From: JBDRGD01 sp043818095
GTDB taxonomy: Bacteria > Chloroflexota > Dehalococcoidia > Dehalococcoidales > RBG-16-60-22
Reading direction: 5' to 3'
NCBI GenBank assembly: GCA_043818095.1
Contig: JBDRGD010000064.1
Span: forward strand, 1 to 24,704
DNA: 24,704 bases
How positions within the stretch are numbered: the first letter of the stretch is position 1; each line of letters starts with the position of its first letter. This document shows positions 7,406 through 15,753 of the stretch, piece after piece. The translations under genes and the position numbers were made by a program. The notes beneath the pieces are model-generated. The model worked only from the letters and a program-made list of their open reading frames with translations. It ran no database searches and was not told the DNA's origin.

Positions 7406-8638
7406 ATGACAGAGGATTCCAGCGCGCAGGTTGCCGAGGTTGCCGAGTCGGTCATCGACGACCAGTCCCTCGCCGAATGGGAGTCGCGGCTCGGAGTGGA
7501 ACTGCGGGTCAACAATATCTTTAACCAGAACGCCTCTTACGAGGCGATAAGGAACTTCGTCAACGGCATCGGGGACGTCAATCCCCTCTACCGCGACCCC
7601 GAATACGCCCGGGGGACGAGGTACGGGGCACTGGTGGCTTCGCCGGCCTGGACGGCAAGCGTCTTTCCCCACTGGGTATTGCAGGGGCTGCCGGGCATCC
7701 ATGCCGACCACTCGGCGTCGGACTGGGAGTTCCTCCGGCCCATCTATCTCAACGACCGCATCACCCCGAAATGCTTTTTCGTGGGCTTCGACGTGAAGAC
7801 CAGCAAGTTTGCCGGGAAGACCGTCTTCGAATACCAGCGCTTCGAGTACTGGAACCAGCGCGAGGAACTAGTCAGCCGCGGCCATAACCTGCTGGTGCGC
7901 TACGAGCGCCAGACCGCCCGCTCGAAATCGAACGAGGGCACGGGGAAATACGACTACATCAAGATACCCCACCCCTGGAAGAAAGCCGACCTGGCGAAGG
8001 TGGACGAGGACGTCCTCCGCGAAGAGGTGCGCGGCGCGGACGTGCGCTACTGGGAAGACGTAAAAGAGGGCGAGGAGCTCCGGCCGGTGGTCAAGGGGCC
8101 CTTCGGCATGACGGACATGGTGGCCTACTGCGTGGGGGCGGCGCCGGTACAGCTGGCGGTGCACATCGCCCAGCTGCGCGCCTACAAAAAACACCCCTCC
8201 TGGGCTTTCCGCGACCCCGTCACCCACGCCTGGGAGCCGGTCTACTCGGTGCACTACTCCGTGCCCGCGGCGCGCGGCGTCGGGGCGCTCTACGCTTATG
8301 ATGTCGGCGTGCAGCGGCACTGCTGGCTGGTGAACCTGCTGACCAACTGGATGGGGGACGAGGGGTGGCTGAAACGCTGCGACGCGCAGTATCGCCAGTT
8401 CGTCTACCATTCCGACGTCGTCTGGCTGCGGGGCAAGGTCACGAAGAAATACGTCGACGATAACGGGGAGTATTGCGTGGACGTCAGCACCACGGGGATT
8501 AACCAGCGCGAGGAGAACACCATGCCCGGCGAGGCGACGGTGATTCTGCCCTCCCGGGAAGCCAAGACCTGGCCGGTGACCAAGAGACTACCCCCGAAGG
8601 AGTTCCGGGGAACGGGCAAGGGGGTCTTTTTCGACTAA
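7406..8638 (+). CDS. Two-domain hot-dog acyl dehydratase (FAS1-like/MaoC-like)
   Basis: This is a 410-residue protein with a very good GGAGG ribosome site. The N-terminal hot-dog domain carries GDVNPLYRDPEYA (residues 56-68), equivalent to the hydratase-2 motif. The usual catalytic histidine after NP-x is Tyr62, as in some FAS1-like dehydratases. The C-terminal domain contains WLVNLLTNWMGDEGWLKR and resembles the second MaoC-like half found in bacterial acyl dehydratases. Such proteins add water to, or remove it from, acyl-CoA thioesters. The gene is flanked by CoA-transferase genes, and its stop codon directly abuts the ATG of the next gene. This fits a step on a CoA-activated organic acid, but direction and substrate are unknown. 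Confidence 0.8.
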   Translation: MTEDSSAQVAEVAESVIDDQSLAEWESRLGVELRVNNIFNQNASYEAIRNFVNGIGDVNPLYRDPEYARGTRYGALVASPAWTASVFPHWVLQGLPGIHADHSASDWEFLRPIYLNDRITPKCFFVGFDVKTSKFAGKTVFEYQRFEYWNQREELVSRGHNLLVRYERQTARSKSNEGTGKYDYIKIPHPWKKADLAKVDEDVLREEVRGADVRYWEDVKEGEELRPVVKGPFGMTDMVAYCVGAAPVQLAVHIAQLRAYKKHPSWAFRDPVTHAWEPVYSVHYSVPAARGVGALYAYDVGVQRHCWLVNLLTNWMGDEGWLKRCDAQYRQFVYHSDVVWLRGKVTKKYVDDNGEYCVDVSTTGINQREENTMPGEATVILPSREAKTWPVTKRLPPKEFRGTGKGVFFD

Positions 8639-9958
8639 ATGGACTGGCAAGAAGAGTACCAGCGGAAACTGGTCTCCGCCGAGGATGCGGTCAGCCATAT
8701 CAAGTCCGGGGACAGGGTGGCTTTTGCCTACGGGCTGGAGCCTAACGACCTGGCGCTGGCGCTGCTGGGGCGCGCCGGGGACTTGAAAGACCTGCATATC
8801 TATGTCCCCGCCCCGGGCAGGGACATGCCCTGGTACGAGCCCGGCTGGGAGGAGACCTTCCAGGTGAGCGTGGGCTTCGTCCTGCCGGTGGCGCGGAAGA
8901 TGATCGAGGAGAAGCGGGGCGATTACATGGTGAGCGGGCTTCTCTGGGCGGAAGACCCCGCCGTCCGGGAGCCGGTGGACGTCCTGCTGATTTACCTCGG
9001 CACCCCGGACGAGCACGGCTACTGCAGCTTCGGGGCTTCCCTCTGGGACAAGAAGGAAGCAGTGCGGCAGGCGAAGCTGGTGCTCGCCGAGACCAGCCCG
9101 GACCTGATACGCACCTACGGGGAGAACCACGTCCACGTCTCGGAAATCGATTATTTCGTGGAGCACACGCCCACGGGACGGGCGCCGGGCACGACCGATA
9201 TCCTGGGACGCCGCACCGCCGGCGCCGGGCCGGTGGAAAAAGCCATCGCGGAGCACGTGGCGAGCATCATCCGGGACGGCGATACCATCGAGGTGGGGGT
9301 GGGCGGCGCCGCCGAGTGGCTGACCCAGCTGGACGTGCTGGAGAGCAAACACGACCTCGGCGTCCACTCGGAGAACCTGCCGCGGGGGATAGCGTCCCTG
9401 GTGATGAAAGGGGTCATTACCGGCAGCCGCAAGACGATTCACCCCGGTAAGGTAGTCTCCACCGCCTGCGGCGGCGGCAGCAAGGAAGAGATGGACTTCA
9501 TCAACATGAACCCCATCTTCGAGCTTTACAGTTCACACTACGTGCTGGATTCCCGGACCATCGCCGCCAACGACAACATGGTGGCGGTCAACGCCGCGCT
9601 GGGGGTGGACCTGACGGGCCAGGTTGCCGCGGAGTCCGTCGGCGGGACGATGGTCAGCGGCACCGGCGGCCAGTTGGCCTTCGCCACCGGGGCGGCGCTC
9701 TCCCGGGGGGGGCGGAGCATCACTGTGTTGCCCGCCACTGCGCGCCACGGCGAGATTTCCCGCATTGTTCCGCAGTTCAGCCCGGGCACGGTGATTACCG
9801 TGCCCCGGACGCTCGCGGACATCGTGGTTACGGAATACGGCATTGCCCGTTTGAAGGGAAAGACGCAACGCCGGCGGGCGGAGGAACTGATGGCTATCGC
9901 CCATCCCGATTTCCGCGCCGAGCTGCGCCGGGAGTGCCAGCGGCTCTTCTACCCCTAA
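8639..9958 (+). CDS. Class I CoA-transferase / acetyl-CoA hydrolase family (4-hydroxybutyrate CoA-transferase-like)
   Basis: This 439-residue protein has the two domains of the acetyl-CoA hydrolase/transferase family. The expected catalytic glutamate is Glu245 in GVHSEN. The glycine-rich EVGVGGAAEW segment (218-227) precedes it. GTGGQ (341-345) and ITVPRTLADIVVTEYGIA in the C-terminal domain fit the CoA-binding part. Members move CoA between acetyl-CoA and other carboxylates through a glutamyl-CoA intermediate. The ATG starts directly after the TAA of the dehydratase gene, so translation is coupled. GAAAC- and CaiB-type genes follow. Acceptor acid unknown; a hydrolase role is less likely given the operon. 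Confidence 0.85.
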   Translation: MDWQEEYQRKLVSAEDAVSHIKSGDRVAFAYGLEPNDLALALLGRAGDLKDLHIYVPAPGRDMPWYEPGWEETFQVSVGFVLPVARKMIEEKRGDYMVSGLLWAEDPAVREPVDVLLIYLGTPDEHGYCSFGASLWDKKEAVRQAKLVLAETSPDLIRTYGENHVHVSEIDYFVEHTPTGRAPGTTDILGRRTAGAGPVEKAIAEHVASIIRDGDTIEVGVGGAAEWLTQLDVLESKHDLGVHSENLPRGIASLVMKGVITGSRKTIHPGKVVSTACGGGSKEEMDFINMNPIFELYSSHYVLDSRTIAANDNMVAVNAALGVDLTGQVAAESVGGTMVSGTGGQLAFATGAALSRGGRSITVLPATARHGEISRIVPQFSPGTVITVPRTLADIVVTEYGIARLKGKTQRRRAEELMAIAHPDFRAELRRECQRLFYP

Positions 9959-10000
9959 CCGTTCCTTAAGCCCGGCGGGCAGGCAGGTGCGCTTATTGCC

Positions 10001-11257
10001 ATGAAGCAGGAAGCAGTCCCGGGACTCCTCTCGCCCTACCGCGTGCTCGACCTCTCCGATGAGAAAGGGCTGGTCTGCGGGCGCATTCTCGGGGACTTCG
10101 GGGCGGACGTCATCCAGGTGGAAAAGCCCGGCGGCGCCCGCTGCCGCAACCTGGGGCCGTTTTACCACCATATTCCCCACCCGGAAAAAAGCCTTTTCTG
10201 GTTCGCCTACGCCGCCAACCGCCGTGGGATAACCCTTAATCTTGAATCGGCGGACGGCCGCGCGCTCTTCCGCCGGATGGTCCGGGACGCGGACGTGGTG
10301 GTGGAGTCGTTCCCGCCGGGCTATCTTGACGGCCTGGGGCTGGGCTACGCGCCGCTGGCCGAAATCAATCCCGGGATTATCCTGACCTCGATTACCCCCT
10401 TCGGGCAGACGGGACCCTACCGCGACTTCAAGGGGCCCGACCTGGTGACCTGGAGCCTCGGCGGGATGACCTGCGTCAGCGGCGACCCCGACCGCCCCCC
10501 GCTGCGGGTCAGCTTTCCCCAGTCCTGTCCCCACGGGGGCGCCGCCGGGGCGGCGGGGACCATCTTCGCCCTGCACCACCGCAGCGTCACCGGGGAGGGT
10601 CAGCACGTCGATGTCTCCATCCAGGCGGCGGTGGTACGCACGCTGATGAACGTGCGGCAGTTCTGGGACGTCTGCGGCATCCGGCTGAAGCGCGCCGGGC
10701 AGTTCCGCACCGGGCTGAGCACCAACGCCAACCAGCGCCTTATCTGGCGCTGCGCGGACGGCTACGTGAACCTGCCCCTCTTCGGCGGCATTACCGGCGC
10801 CCGGAGCAACCAGGCGCTCACGGACTGGATACGCAACGAGGGCATCGAAGACGATTATCTGGAGAGCATCACCTGGGTGGAGTATGACATGGCGCAGTCG
10901 ACGCAGGCGCAGTTCGACCGCATCGCCCAGCCGATAAGCCGCTTCTTCGCCGGGCACACTATGACCGGGCTTTTCAAGGGGGCGATAGAGCGGGGCATTA
11001 TGCTCTACCCGGTCTATTCTCCCCGGGAAATCGCCGCAGACCCGCAGCTGGCAGACCGCGATTTCTGGCAGAAGGTGCCCCACCCGGAGCTGGGGGAGAC
11101 GCTGACCTACCCCGGCAGCTTTGCCTGCCTCAGCGGGGTCGACACCGCTATCCGGCGCCGTGCCCCGCTTATCGGGGAGCATAACCTGGAGATTTATACT
11201 GAACTGGGACTCTCCCGTGAGGACCTGCTGGTGCTGAAGCAGGCGGGGGTGATTTAG
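10001..11257 (+). CDS. CaiB/BaiF (family III) CoA-transferase, subunit with catalytic aspartate
   Basis: This is a 418-residue family III CoA-transferase. The N-terminal motif VLDLSDEKGLVCGRILGDFG is followed by GADVIQVEKPGG. NRRGITLNL and VVVESFPPG follow. GPDLVTWSLGG places the catalytic aspartate at Asp147, and GEGQHVDVS is the later conserved segment. These enzymes exchange CoA between two carboxylic acids through an aspartyl-CoA intermediate. The next gene is a second member of the same family starting 2 bases after the stop, so the two are probably subunits of one enzyme. Benzylsuccinate CoA-transferase (BbsEF) is a known example of such a pair. Substrate unknown. Confidence 0.87.
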   Translation: MKQEAVPGLLSPYRVLDLSDEKGLVCGRILGDFGADVIQVEKPGGARCRNLGPFYHHIPHPEKSLFWFAYAANRRGITLNLESADGRALFRRMVRDADVVVESFPPGYLDGLGLGYAPLAEINPGIILTSITPFGQTGPYRDFKGPDLVTWSLGGMTCVSGDPDRPPLRVSFPQSCPHGGAAGAAGTIFALHHRSVTGEGQHVDVSIQAAVVRTLMNVRQFWDVCGIRLKRAGQFRTGLSTNANQRLIWRCADGYVNLPLFGGITGARSNQALTDWIRNEGIEDDYLESITWVEYDMAQSTQAQFDRIAQPISRFFAGHTMTGLFKGAIERGIMLYPVYSPREIAADPQLADRDFWQKVPHPELGETLTYPGSFACLSGVDTAIRRRAPLIGEHNLEIYTELGLSREDLLVLKQAGVI

Positions 11258-11259
11258 CG

Positions 11260-12483
11260 ATGGCACAGTTGCACGACGGGGCATTCGCCGGAGTGAGGGT
11301 CGTCGATTTCACCTGGGTGGCGGCGGGGCCGGCAACCATCAAGTACCTGGCGGACTGCGGCGCGACGGTCATCCACGTGGAGTCGGGCACGCAGCCGGAG
11401 GCGCTGAGGATTACCCCGCCCTTCCGGGACGGCTGCCCGGGGCTCAACCGCAGCGCCTACCAGGCCGGTTTCAACAATAACAAGTACGGGCTCTCGCTGA
11501 ACCTGAACCATCCCCACGCGGGGACGATTATCGAGAGGCTGGTCCGCTGGGCGGATATCATCGCGGAGAGTTTCACACCGGGGACGGTACAGCGCTGGGG
11601 TCTGGACTACGAGAGCCTCGTCAAGATAAAGCCGGATATCATCATGTACAGCACCTGCCAGCAGGGGCAGACCGGGCGCCACTCCCGGATTGCCGCTTAC
11701 GGCACCCAGCTGGTCTCCCTCGCCGGGTTTACCCACCTCACCGGCTGGCCGGACCGCGGTCCCACCGGGCCCTACGGCCCCTACACAGATACCCCCACTC
11801 CCCCGGTGGGGGCGGCGGCGATTGCCGCCGCGCTGGAATGCCGCCGCCGTACGGGCCGGGGAACGCACATCGACGTCTCGCAGTACGAGGCGGCGCTCGA
11901 CTTCATCGCGCCGGTCCTCATGGACTTCACCGTGAACGGGGAGGTGGCAAAGCCGCGGGGCAACCGCTGTGAACACGCCGCACCCCACGGCGTTTTCCCC
12001 TGCCGGGGCGAAGACCGCTGGTGCGCCGTCGCCGTCTTCACCGAAGACGAGTGGCGGGCGCTCTGCCGGGTGCTGGACAGGCCGGACTGGGCGGACGCCC
12101 CGGAGTTCTCCTCCCTGCTGCGGCGCAAGCGGAATGAAGAGCGGCTCGAAGAGCTTTTGGCGGAGGAAACGGTAAAATATGCCGCGGCAGACCTGATGGC
12201 CCGGCTCCAGGCCGCGGGCGTTCCCGCCGGCGTGGCGGAAGACTCCGAGCAACTGCAAAGCGACCCCCAGCTGACGCACCGCGGCTATTTCCGGGAGTTG
12301 TCCCACCGGGAAATCGGGCCGCACTACTATGAAGAACCCCCCTTCATCCTGCCCGCCTCCCCCGCCGCACTCAACAAGGCGGCGCCATGCCTGGGGGAGG
12401 ACACGGATTACGTCTGCACGGAGATACTGGGCATACCGGACGCCGAGTTCATCGCGCTGATGGCGGAAGGCGTTTTCGAGTAG
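11260..12483 (+). CDS. CaiB/BaiF (family III) CoA-transferase homologue lacking the catalytic aspartate
   Basis: This is a 407-residue family III CoA-transferase homologue with VRVVDFTWVAAGP, GATVIHVESGT, NNNKYGLSLNLN and GRGTHIDVSQYEA. At the active-site segment, where the family has G-Y-D, this protein has AAYGTQLVSLAGFTHLTG. When aligned on the AG and LTG residues, Gly148 replaces the aspartate. GPYGPYTDTPTPP follows, as in the non-catalytic-looking partner subunits of two-gene CaiB systems. The start lies 2 bases after the previous stop. The simplest reading is a heteromer in which the upstream protein supplies the catalytic residue. The alignment was done by eye, so a shifted aspartate cannot be fully excluded. 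Confidence 0.85.
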   Translation: MAQLHDGAFAGVRVVDFTWVAAGPATIKYLADCGATVIHVESGTQPEALRITPPFRDGCPGLNRSAYQAGFNNNKYGLSLNLNHPHAGTIIERLVRWADIIAESFTPGTVQRWGLDYESLVKIKPDIIMYSTCQQGQTGRHSRIAAYGTQLVSLAGFTHLTGWPDRGPTGPYGPYTDTPTPPVGAAAIAAALECRRRTGRGTHIDVSQYEAALDFIAPVLMDFTVNGEVAKPRGNRCEHAAPHGVFPCRGEDRWCAVAVFTEDEWRALCRVLDRPDWADAPEFSSLLRRKRNEERLEELLAEETVKYAAADLMARLQAAGVPAGVAEDSEQLQSDPQLTHRGYFRELSHREIGPHYYEEPPFILPASPAALNKAAPCLGEDTDYVCTEILGIPDAEFIALMAEGVFE

Positions 12484-12489
12484 CCCACG

Positions 12490-12519
12490 TTGACGCGGCG
12501 AAGCGGAATATAATACAAT
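12490..12519 (+). promoter_or_regulatory. Probable promoter of dctQM
   Basis: TTGACG (12490-12495) and TACAAT (12514-12519) are separated by 18 bases in the 66-base gap between the CaiB gene and dctQ. A better-looking TATAAT at 12509 would leave only 13 bases, so the hexamer further on is preferred. The transporter genes can thus be expressed apart from the upstream operon. Confidence 0.45.
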
Positions 12520-12549
12520 CCTAACATTAAGTTCGGTGGGGAGTGGACA

Positions 12550-13095
12550 ATGCGGCGCTTCTTGCGGCTGGTAGTGCGGCTCATTGATTTCCTGTCAAAA
12601 GTCAGTGTGAACCTGAGCGAGGCGTGCCTCGTCGGGTTGACGCTGCTGGTGGTGGCCGCGGTGATTTTCCGCCGCCTGCTGAATTCTCCGTTCGCCTTCT
12701 CGGACGAGGTGGGTGGCTACCTGATGGCGGGTATCGCCTTCCTGGCGTTCGCCTATACCCTGAAAGTCAACCGGCACATCCAGGTAGAACTGGTCATCGG
12801 ACGCCTGAATGTCAAGCTGCGTAAAATACTGGGCATCGCGACCGCGGTTATCGGCCTGGCCTGGGCCGTCCCCGTGATTATCGGCACCTGGCACCTCTGG
12901 GAGCAGAACCTGAAGAGCGGCGCCAGGGCCTCGGGGGGTATCGAGACGGCGCTGTGGATACCTTCTTCCCTACTCATCCTGGGCGCCATCCTGCTGGGGC
13001 TCCAGCTGCTGGCGGAAATAGTGAAGCGCAGCCTCTCACTGAACAGTGACGAGCCGGAAAGCCCCCCCGAGGGGAGACAAGGCCTTGGTGAGTAG
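12550..13095 (+). CDS. dctQ: TRAP transporter small permease subunit DctQ
   Basis: This 181-residue membrane protein has four predicted helices (about 22-41, 53-71, 92-114 and 134-155), the usual layout of the DctQ subunit of TRAP transporters. FAFSDEVGGYLMAGIAF and LKVNRHIQVELV are typical of the family. The C-terminal tail is short, polar and acidic. It works in the cytoplasmic membrane beside DctM in sodium-driven, binding-protein-dependent uptake of organic acids. The large permease gene begins 29 bases later. The gene follows the CoA-transferase array, so the imported acid may be the substrate of those enzymes; this is inference. Confidence 0.9.
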   Translation: MRRFLRLVVRLIDFLSKVSVNLSEACLVGLTLLVVAAVIFRRLLNSPFAFSDEVGGYLMAGIAFLAFAYTLKVNRHIQVELVIGRLNVKLRKILGIATAVIGLAWAVPVIIGTWHLWEQNLKSGARASGGIETALWIPSSLLILGAILLGLQLLAEIVKRSLSLNSDEPESPPEGRQGLGE

Positions 13096-13124
13096 ATGCG
13101 CGGTGCCGACCGGGGGAAACAGCC

Positions 13125-14414
13125 ATGATTAACCTGGTCGTCGGTATCGTCGTCATGGGGTTTCTCCTGGCATCGGGGCTGTGGATATCGTTTGCCATCG
13201 GCATCGGCGGTCTCGCCAGCTTGTGGCAGCGCGGTTTGCCGATTCTTTACACCATCGGCCTGGAGAGCTGGTGGACCACGACCAACTTCATCCTCGTGGC
13301 GGTACCGCTCTTCGTTTTCATGGGAGAAATCCTCTTCAACACCGGGCTCCTCGACCGGTCATACACCACCCTGCGGGTGCTGCTCGCCGGCCTGAAGGGA
13401 GACCTGGTCCAGACCACCATCGCCGCCTGCACGCTGTTCGCCGCCATGTGCGGGTCGAGCACGGCTTCCGCGGCGACGATGGGGCGGATAAGCTACCCGG
13501 AGCTGGTGGAAAAGCGCCACTATGACCGCAAGCTGGTGCTCGGCGCGGTGGCGGCGGGCAGCACCCTGGGCATCCTGATACCCCCGAGCATTATCCTGAT
13601 TATCTACGGCGCGATGGCCGAGCAATCGGTCGGGCGCCTGTTTGCCGCCGGTTTCATCCCCGGCTTTATCCTGGCGGGATTCTTCGTCGTCTATATCTAC
13701 CTCCGGGTATGGCGGAACCCGAAACTGGTGGCGGCAACGACGGAAAAGGTGACCATCCGGGACCGGCTGGTGGGCATCCTTAACCTCATTCCGTTCCTGG
13801 CACTAATCCTGCTGGTGCTGGGGAGCATCTACGCCGGCTGGGCGACCCCCACCGAGTCCGCCGCCCTGGGCTGCGCCGGCGCGCTGGTGATGGCGGCGGC
13901 TTACCGGCGGCTGACGTGGCGGGCGCTGCGGGAATCCACGCGCAACACGGTGATACTGACGGCGATGATTGTGCTCCTCATCATCGCAGCGAAGGTCATG
14001 GCGCGGGCGCTGACGGCCTACCAGGTGCCGGTGCTCATCCGGTCCTGGGGAGAGGCGATTCAATCCCCGGCGATGCTCTACCTGATTACCATTGCTTTTT
14101 ACATCGTCGTGGGGTGTATCTTTGACGGCCTGGCGGCGATGGTGGTCACCCTGCCTTTCATGCTGCCTTTCATCACGCAGGGCGGGTTCGACCCCATCTG
14201 GTTCGGCATCGTGATGGTCATCCTGGCGGAGATGGCAATGCTCACCCCGCCCATCGGTATCAACCTTTTCGTTCTCCAGGGCGTGACCGGCGCCTCCTTC
14301 TCGGAGGTGACCAAGGGCAGCCTGCCCTTCCTCTTCGGGCATGTCATGCTGCTGGTGCTGCTCTATTTCTTCCCGCAGATAGCCCTCTGGCTGCCCGGTC
14401 TGCTGTTCCAGTAA
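13125..14414 (+). CDS. dctM: TRAP transporter large permease subunit DctM
   Basis: This is a 429-residue, strongly hydrophobic protein of the length expected for the large TRAP permease with about a dozen membrane segments. Family motifs include VPLFVFMGEI (60-69), GSSTASAATMG (110-120), GILIPPS, YAGWATPTESAA and LTPPIGINLFV near the C-terminus. The subunit forms the ion-coupled translocation path and takes substrate from DctP. The ATG at 13125 has GGGGGA about 8 bases before it. It is cotranscribed with dctQ and followed by a hairpin terminator, then by dctP on the other strand. Confidence 0.93.
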   Translation: MINLVVGIVVMGFLLASGLWISFAIGIGGLASLWQRGLPILYTIGLESWWTTTNFILVAVPLFVFMGEILFNTGLLDRSYTTLRVLLAGLKGDLVQTTIAACTLFAAMCGSSTASAATMGRISYPELVEKRHYDRKLVLGAVAAGSTLGILIPPSIILIIYGAMAEQSVGRLFAAGFIPGFILAGFFVVYIYLRVWRNPKLVAATTEKVTIRDRLVGILNLIPFLALILLVLGSIYAGWATPTESAALGCAGALVMAAAYRRLTWRALRESTRNTVILTAMIVLLIIAAKVMARALTAYQVPVLIRSWGEAIQSPAMLYLITIAFYIVVGCIFDGLAAMVVTLPFMLPFITQGGFDPIWFGIVMVILAEMAMLTPPIGINLFVLQGVTGASFSEVTKGSLPFLFGHVMLLVLLYFFPQIALWLPGLLFQ

Positions 14415-14436
14415 CCGCCAATCGCCGAAAAGAGAA

Positions 14437-14470
14437 GGGCAGCGCCGTTTTCCCGGCGCTGCCCCGTTTT
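14437..14470 (+). terminator. Intrinsic terminator behind dctM
   Basis: GGGCAGCGCCG (14437-14447) pairs perfectly with CGGCGCTGCCC (14454-14464) around a 6-base loop and is followed by CGTTTT. It lies between the ends of dctM and the convergent dctP and could serve both, although the T-run is clearer on the plus strand. Confidence 0.75.
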
Positions 14471-14493
14471 ACGGAAGGTGAAAGGAAACCTGG

Positions 14494-15594
14494 CTACTTC
14501 AACGCAGCCTTGACCGCGCTGATTATCTCCTGCCCGACAGGACCGACATCACTGAGCCACTTGCTCTGGACAAAGTCTTCACTCATTTTCAGAATGTTGG
14601 CTTTAACCTCAGCGGAGGGCTGGATGACCTGCATGCCCTGCTGCTGCATGAGCCACATGGCGTCCTTGCTGAACTTCTGGTAGTTGTTCACCATGTTGCG
14701 CTCATGGGACTCGACGGCTACCTGCCGGACGATGTCCTGGATATTGGGGGGCAGTTCGTCCCAGGCGGCCTTGTTGACCGCCATATAGAAGATGGTCCCG
14801 CCGTAGTTGGTCAGGTAGCAGTTTTTCGCCAGCTCGAAGAACTTGAATGACCGGGAAATCTCCCAGGCGAGTATGTAGCCGTCAATGACGCCCTGCTGCA
14901 GGCCGGTATAAATCTCGGGCGTGGAGACCGGGACCGGCACCGCGCCCAGGCCCCTGGCGATGACGTCATCGACGCCGCCGAGAGAGCGCAGCTTGACGCC
15001 GCTCAGGTCATTGACCGTATAGACCGGCTTCTTGGTGTAGATGTTGCGGGCTTCCGCGGAGAATGCCGAAAGGACCACGATGCCCTTATCGGCATAAGCC
15101 TTTTCCGCATAGGGGAAGAATGAGGCGATGACCCGCTTGGTGTGGTCAAGGTCCTCGAAGCGGTTTACCGGGAGGTAGCCGGGCATGTCCAGCAGGTATC
15201 CCATGGGGACGTCGCCGCTCGCCCAGCTGCCCAGCAGGTCGCCGGCGTCCATGACGCGGTCACGGATGGCGCCGAAGGTGCCTACCGTCGGTACGCCGAG
15301 ACCGAACCTGCCGAAGAAGTCGATGGTCAGCTGGCCGTTGGTCCGCCGCCCCACTTCATCGGTGAACCACTTGGAGTTGCCGCCGATGGTATCGGTTTCC
15401 GCCTCCGGGCTCTGGAACTGCCATTTGAAGGTCTTTCCGGATGGCGCCGGTGACGGGGCGGGCGCGGGAGCGGGCGCGGGCGCCGGGGCAGGAGCGGGTG
15501 CCGGGGCCGGGGCGGGTGCGGGCTGCGGGGAGCAGCCGAGGATGAGCGCCGCGATGAGAACCAGTGGTACCAGGACAAGTGCTAATTTTTTCAA
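14494..15594 (-). CDS. dctP: TRAP transporter substrate-binding lipoprotein DctP
   Basis: This is a DctP/SiaP-type solute receptor of 366 residues. The start is taken as TTG at 15594, because AAAGGAGGGG ends 6 bases before it and the protein then opens with a normal signal sequence (KKLALVLVPLVLIAALILGC). Cys21 is the lipidation site. A proline-alanine repeat of roughly a dozen units follows and tethers the receptor. The binding domain contains SGVKLRSLGG with the arginine that usually binds the substrate carboxylate, and LQQGVIDGYI. An upstream GTG at 15666 in the same frame would spoil the signal peptide. The gene is convergent with dctQM yet must work with them. Its ligand is unknown; an organic acid is most likely. 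Confidence 0.9.
   Translation of the reverse strand: MKKLALVLVPLVLIAALILGCSPQPAPAPAPAPAPAPAPAPAPAPAPSPAPSGKTFKWQFQSPEAETDTIGGNSKWFTDEVGRRTNGQLTIDFFGRFGLGVPTVGTFGAIRDRVMDAGDLLGSWASGDVPMGYLLDMPGYLPVNRFEDLDHTKRVIASFFPYAEKAYADKGIVVLSAFSAEARNIYTKKPVYTVNDLSGVKLRSLGGVDDVIARGLGAVPVPVSTPEIYTGLQQGVIDGYILAWEISRSFKFFELAKNCYLTNYGGTIFYMAVNKAAWDELPPNIQDIVRQVAVESHERNMVNNYQKFSKDAMWLMQQQGMQVIQPSAEVKANILKMSEDFVQSKWLSDVGPVGQEIISAVKAALK
15454..15522 (-). repeat. Degenerate 6-base tandem repeat coding a Pro-Ala linker
   Basis: A run of CC(N)GC(N)-type hexamers on the minus strand encodes alternating proline and alanine in the linker after the lipidated cysteine of dctP. It is very GC-rich and liable to change length by slippage in multiples of two residues. 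Confidence 0.7.
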
Positions 15595-15600
15595 CTTTCT

Positions 15601-15610
15601 CCCCTCCTTT
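15601..15610 (-). promoter_or_regulatory. Ribosome binding site fixing the TTG start of dctP
   Basis: On the minus strand AAAGGAGGGG is followed by a 6-base spacer and TTG at 15594. No comparable site precedes the longer in-frame GTG start at 15666. Confidence 0.8.
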
Positions 15611-15692
15611 ATCGCTTTTGTTTTGCCGATGAATAAGTTCAGATAATTCTCGTCTATCCCTATCACCCCCTTATAAATGCTGCCATTCCGGA

Positions 15693-15726
15693 AGTCTTTA
15701 CGGAAGAATTACCGATAGTCTTTACC
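15693..15726. repeat. Paired direct repeats in the dctP leader
   Basis: AGTCTTTAC occurs at 15693-15701 and again at 15717-15725, 24 bases apart. The first copy also lies inside an inverted pair TTCCG (15686-15690) and CGGAA (15701-15705). They may be regulator sites or RNA elements in the long leader. Confidence 0.4.
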
Positions 15727-15740
15727 ATTGGAGAAAAAAT

Positions 15741-15753
15741 GTCCTCTGAGGAC
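15741..15753. promoter_or_regulatory. Palindromic operator candidate at the dctP transcription start
   Basis: GTCCTCTGAGGAC is a perfect 6+1+6 palindrome that directly abuts the -10 box and covers the expected start of transcription. A bound regulator there would block initiation. The regulator is not in the window as far as I can see. Confidence 0.55.

Noticed and set aside
9533..11284. Long open frame of 583 codons on the minus strand
   Set aside because: It is a GC-rich shadow of the class I and CaiB CoA-transferase genes; its translation is low-complexity and rich in Arg, Pro, Gly and His, with no family motifs.
15454..15522. Tandem repeat considered as a CRISPR or minisatellite array
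   Set aside because: It is a 6-base degenerate repeat that simply encodes the Pro-Ala linker of a lipoprotein.
15595..15666. Longer DctP starting at GTG 15666
   Set aside because: It would put 24 polar residues before the signal peptide and lacks a ribosome site, whereas TTG 15594 has a very strong one.
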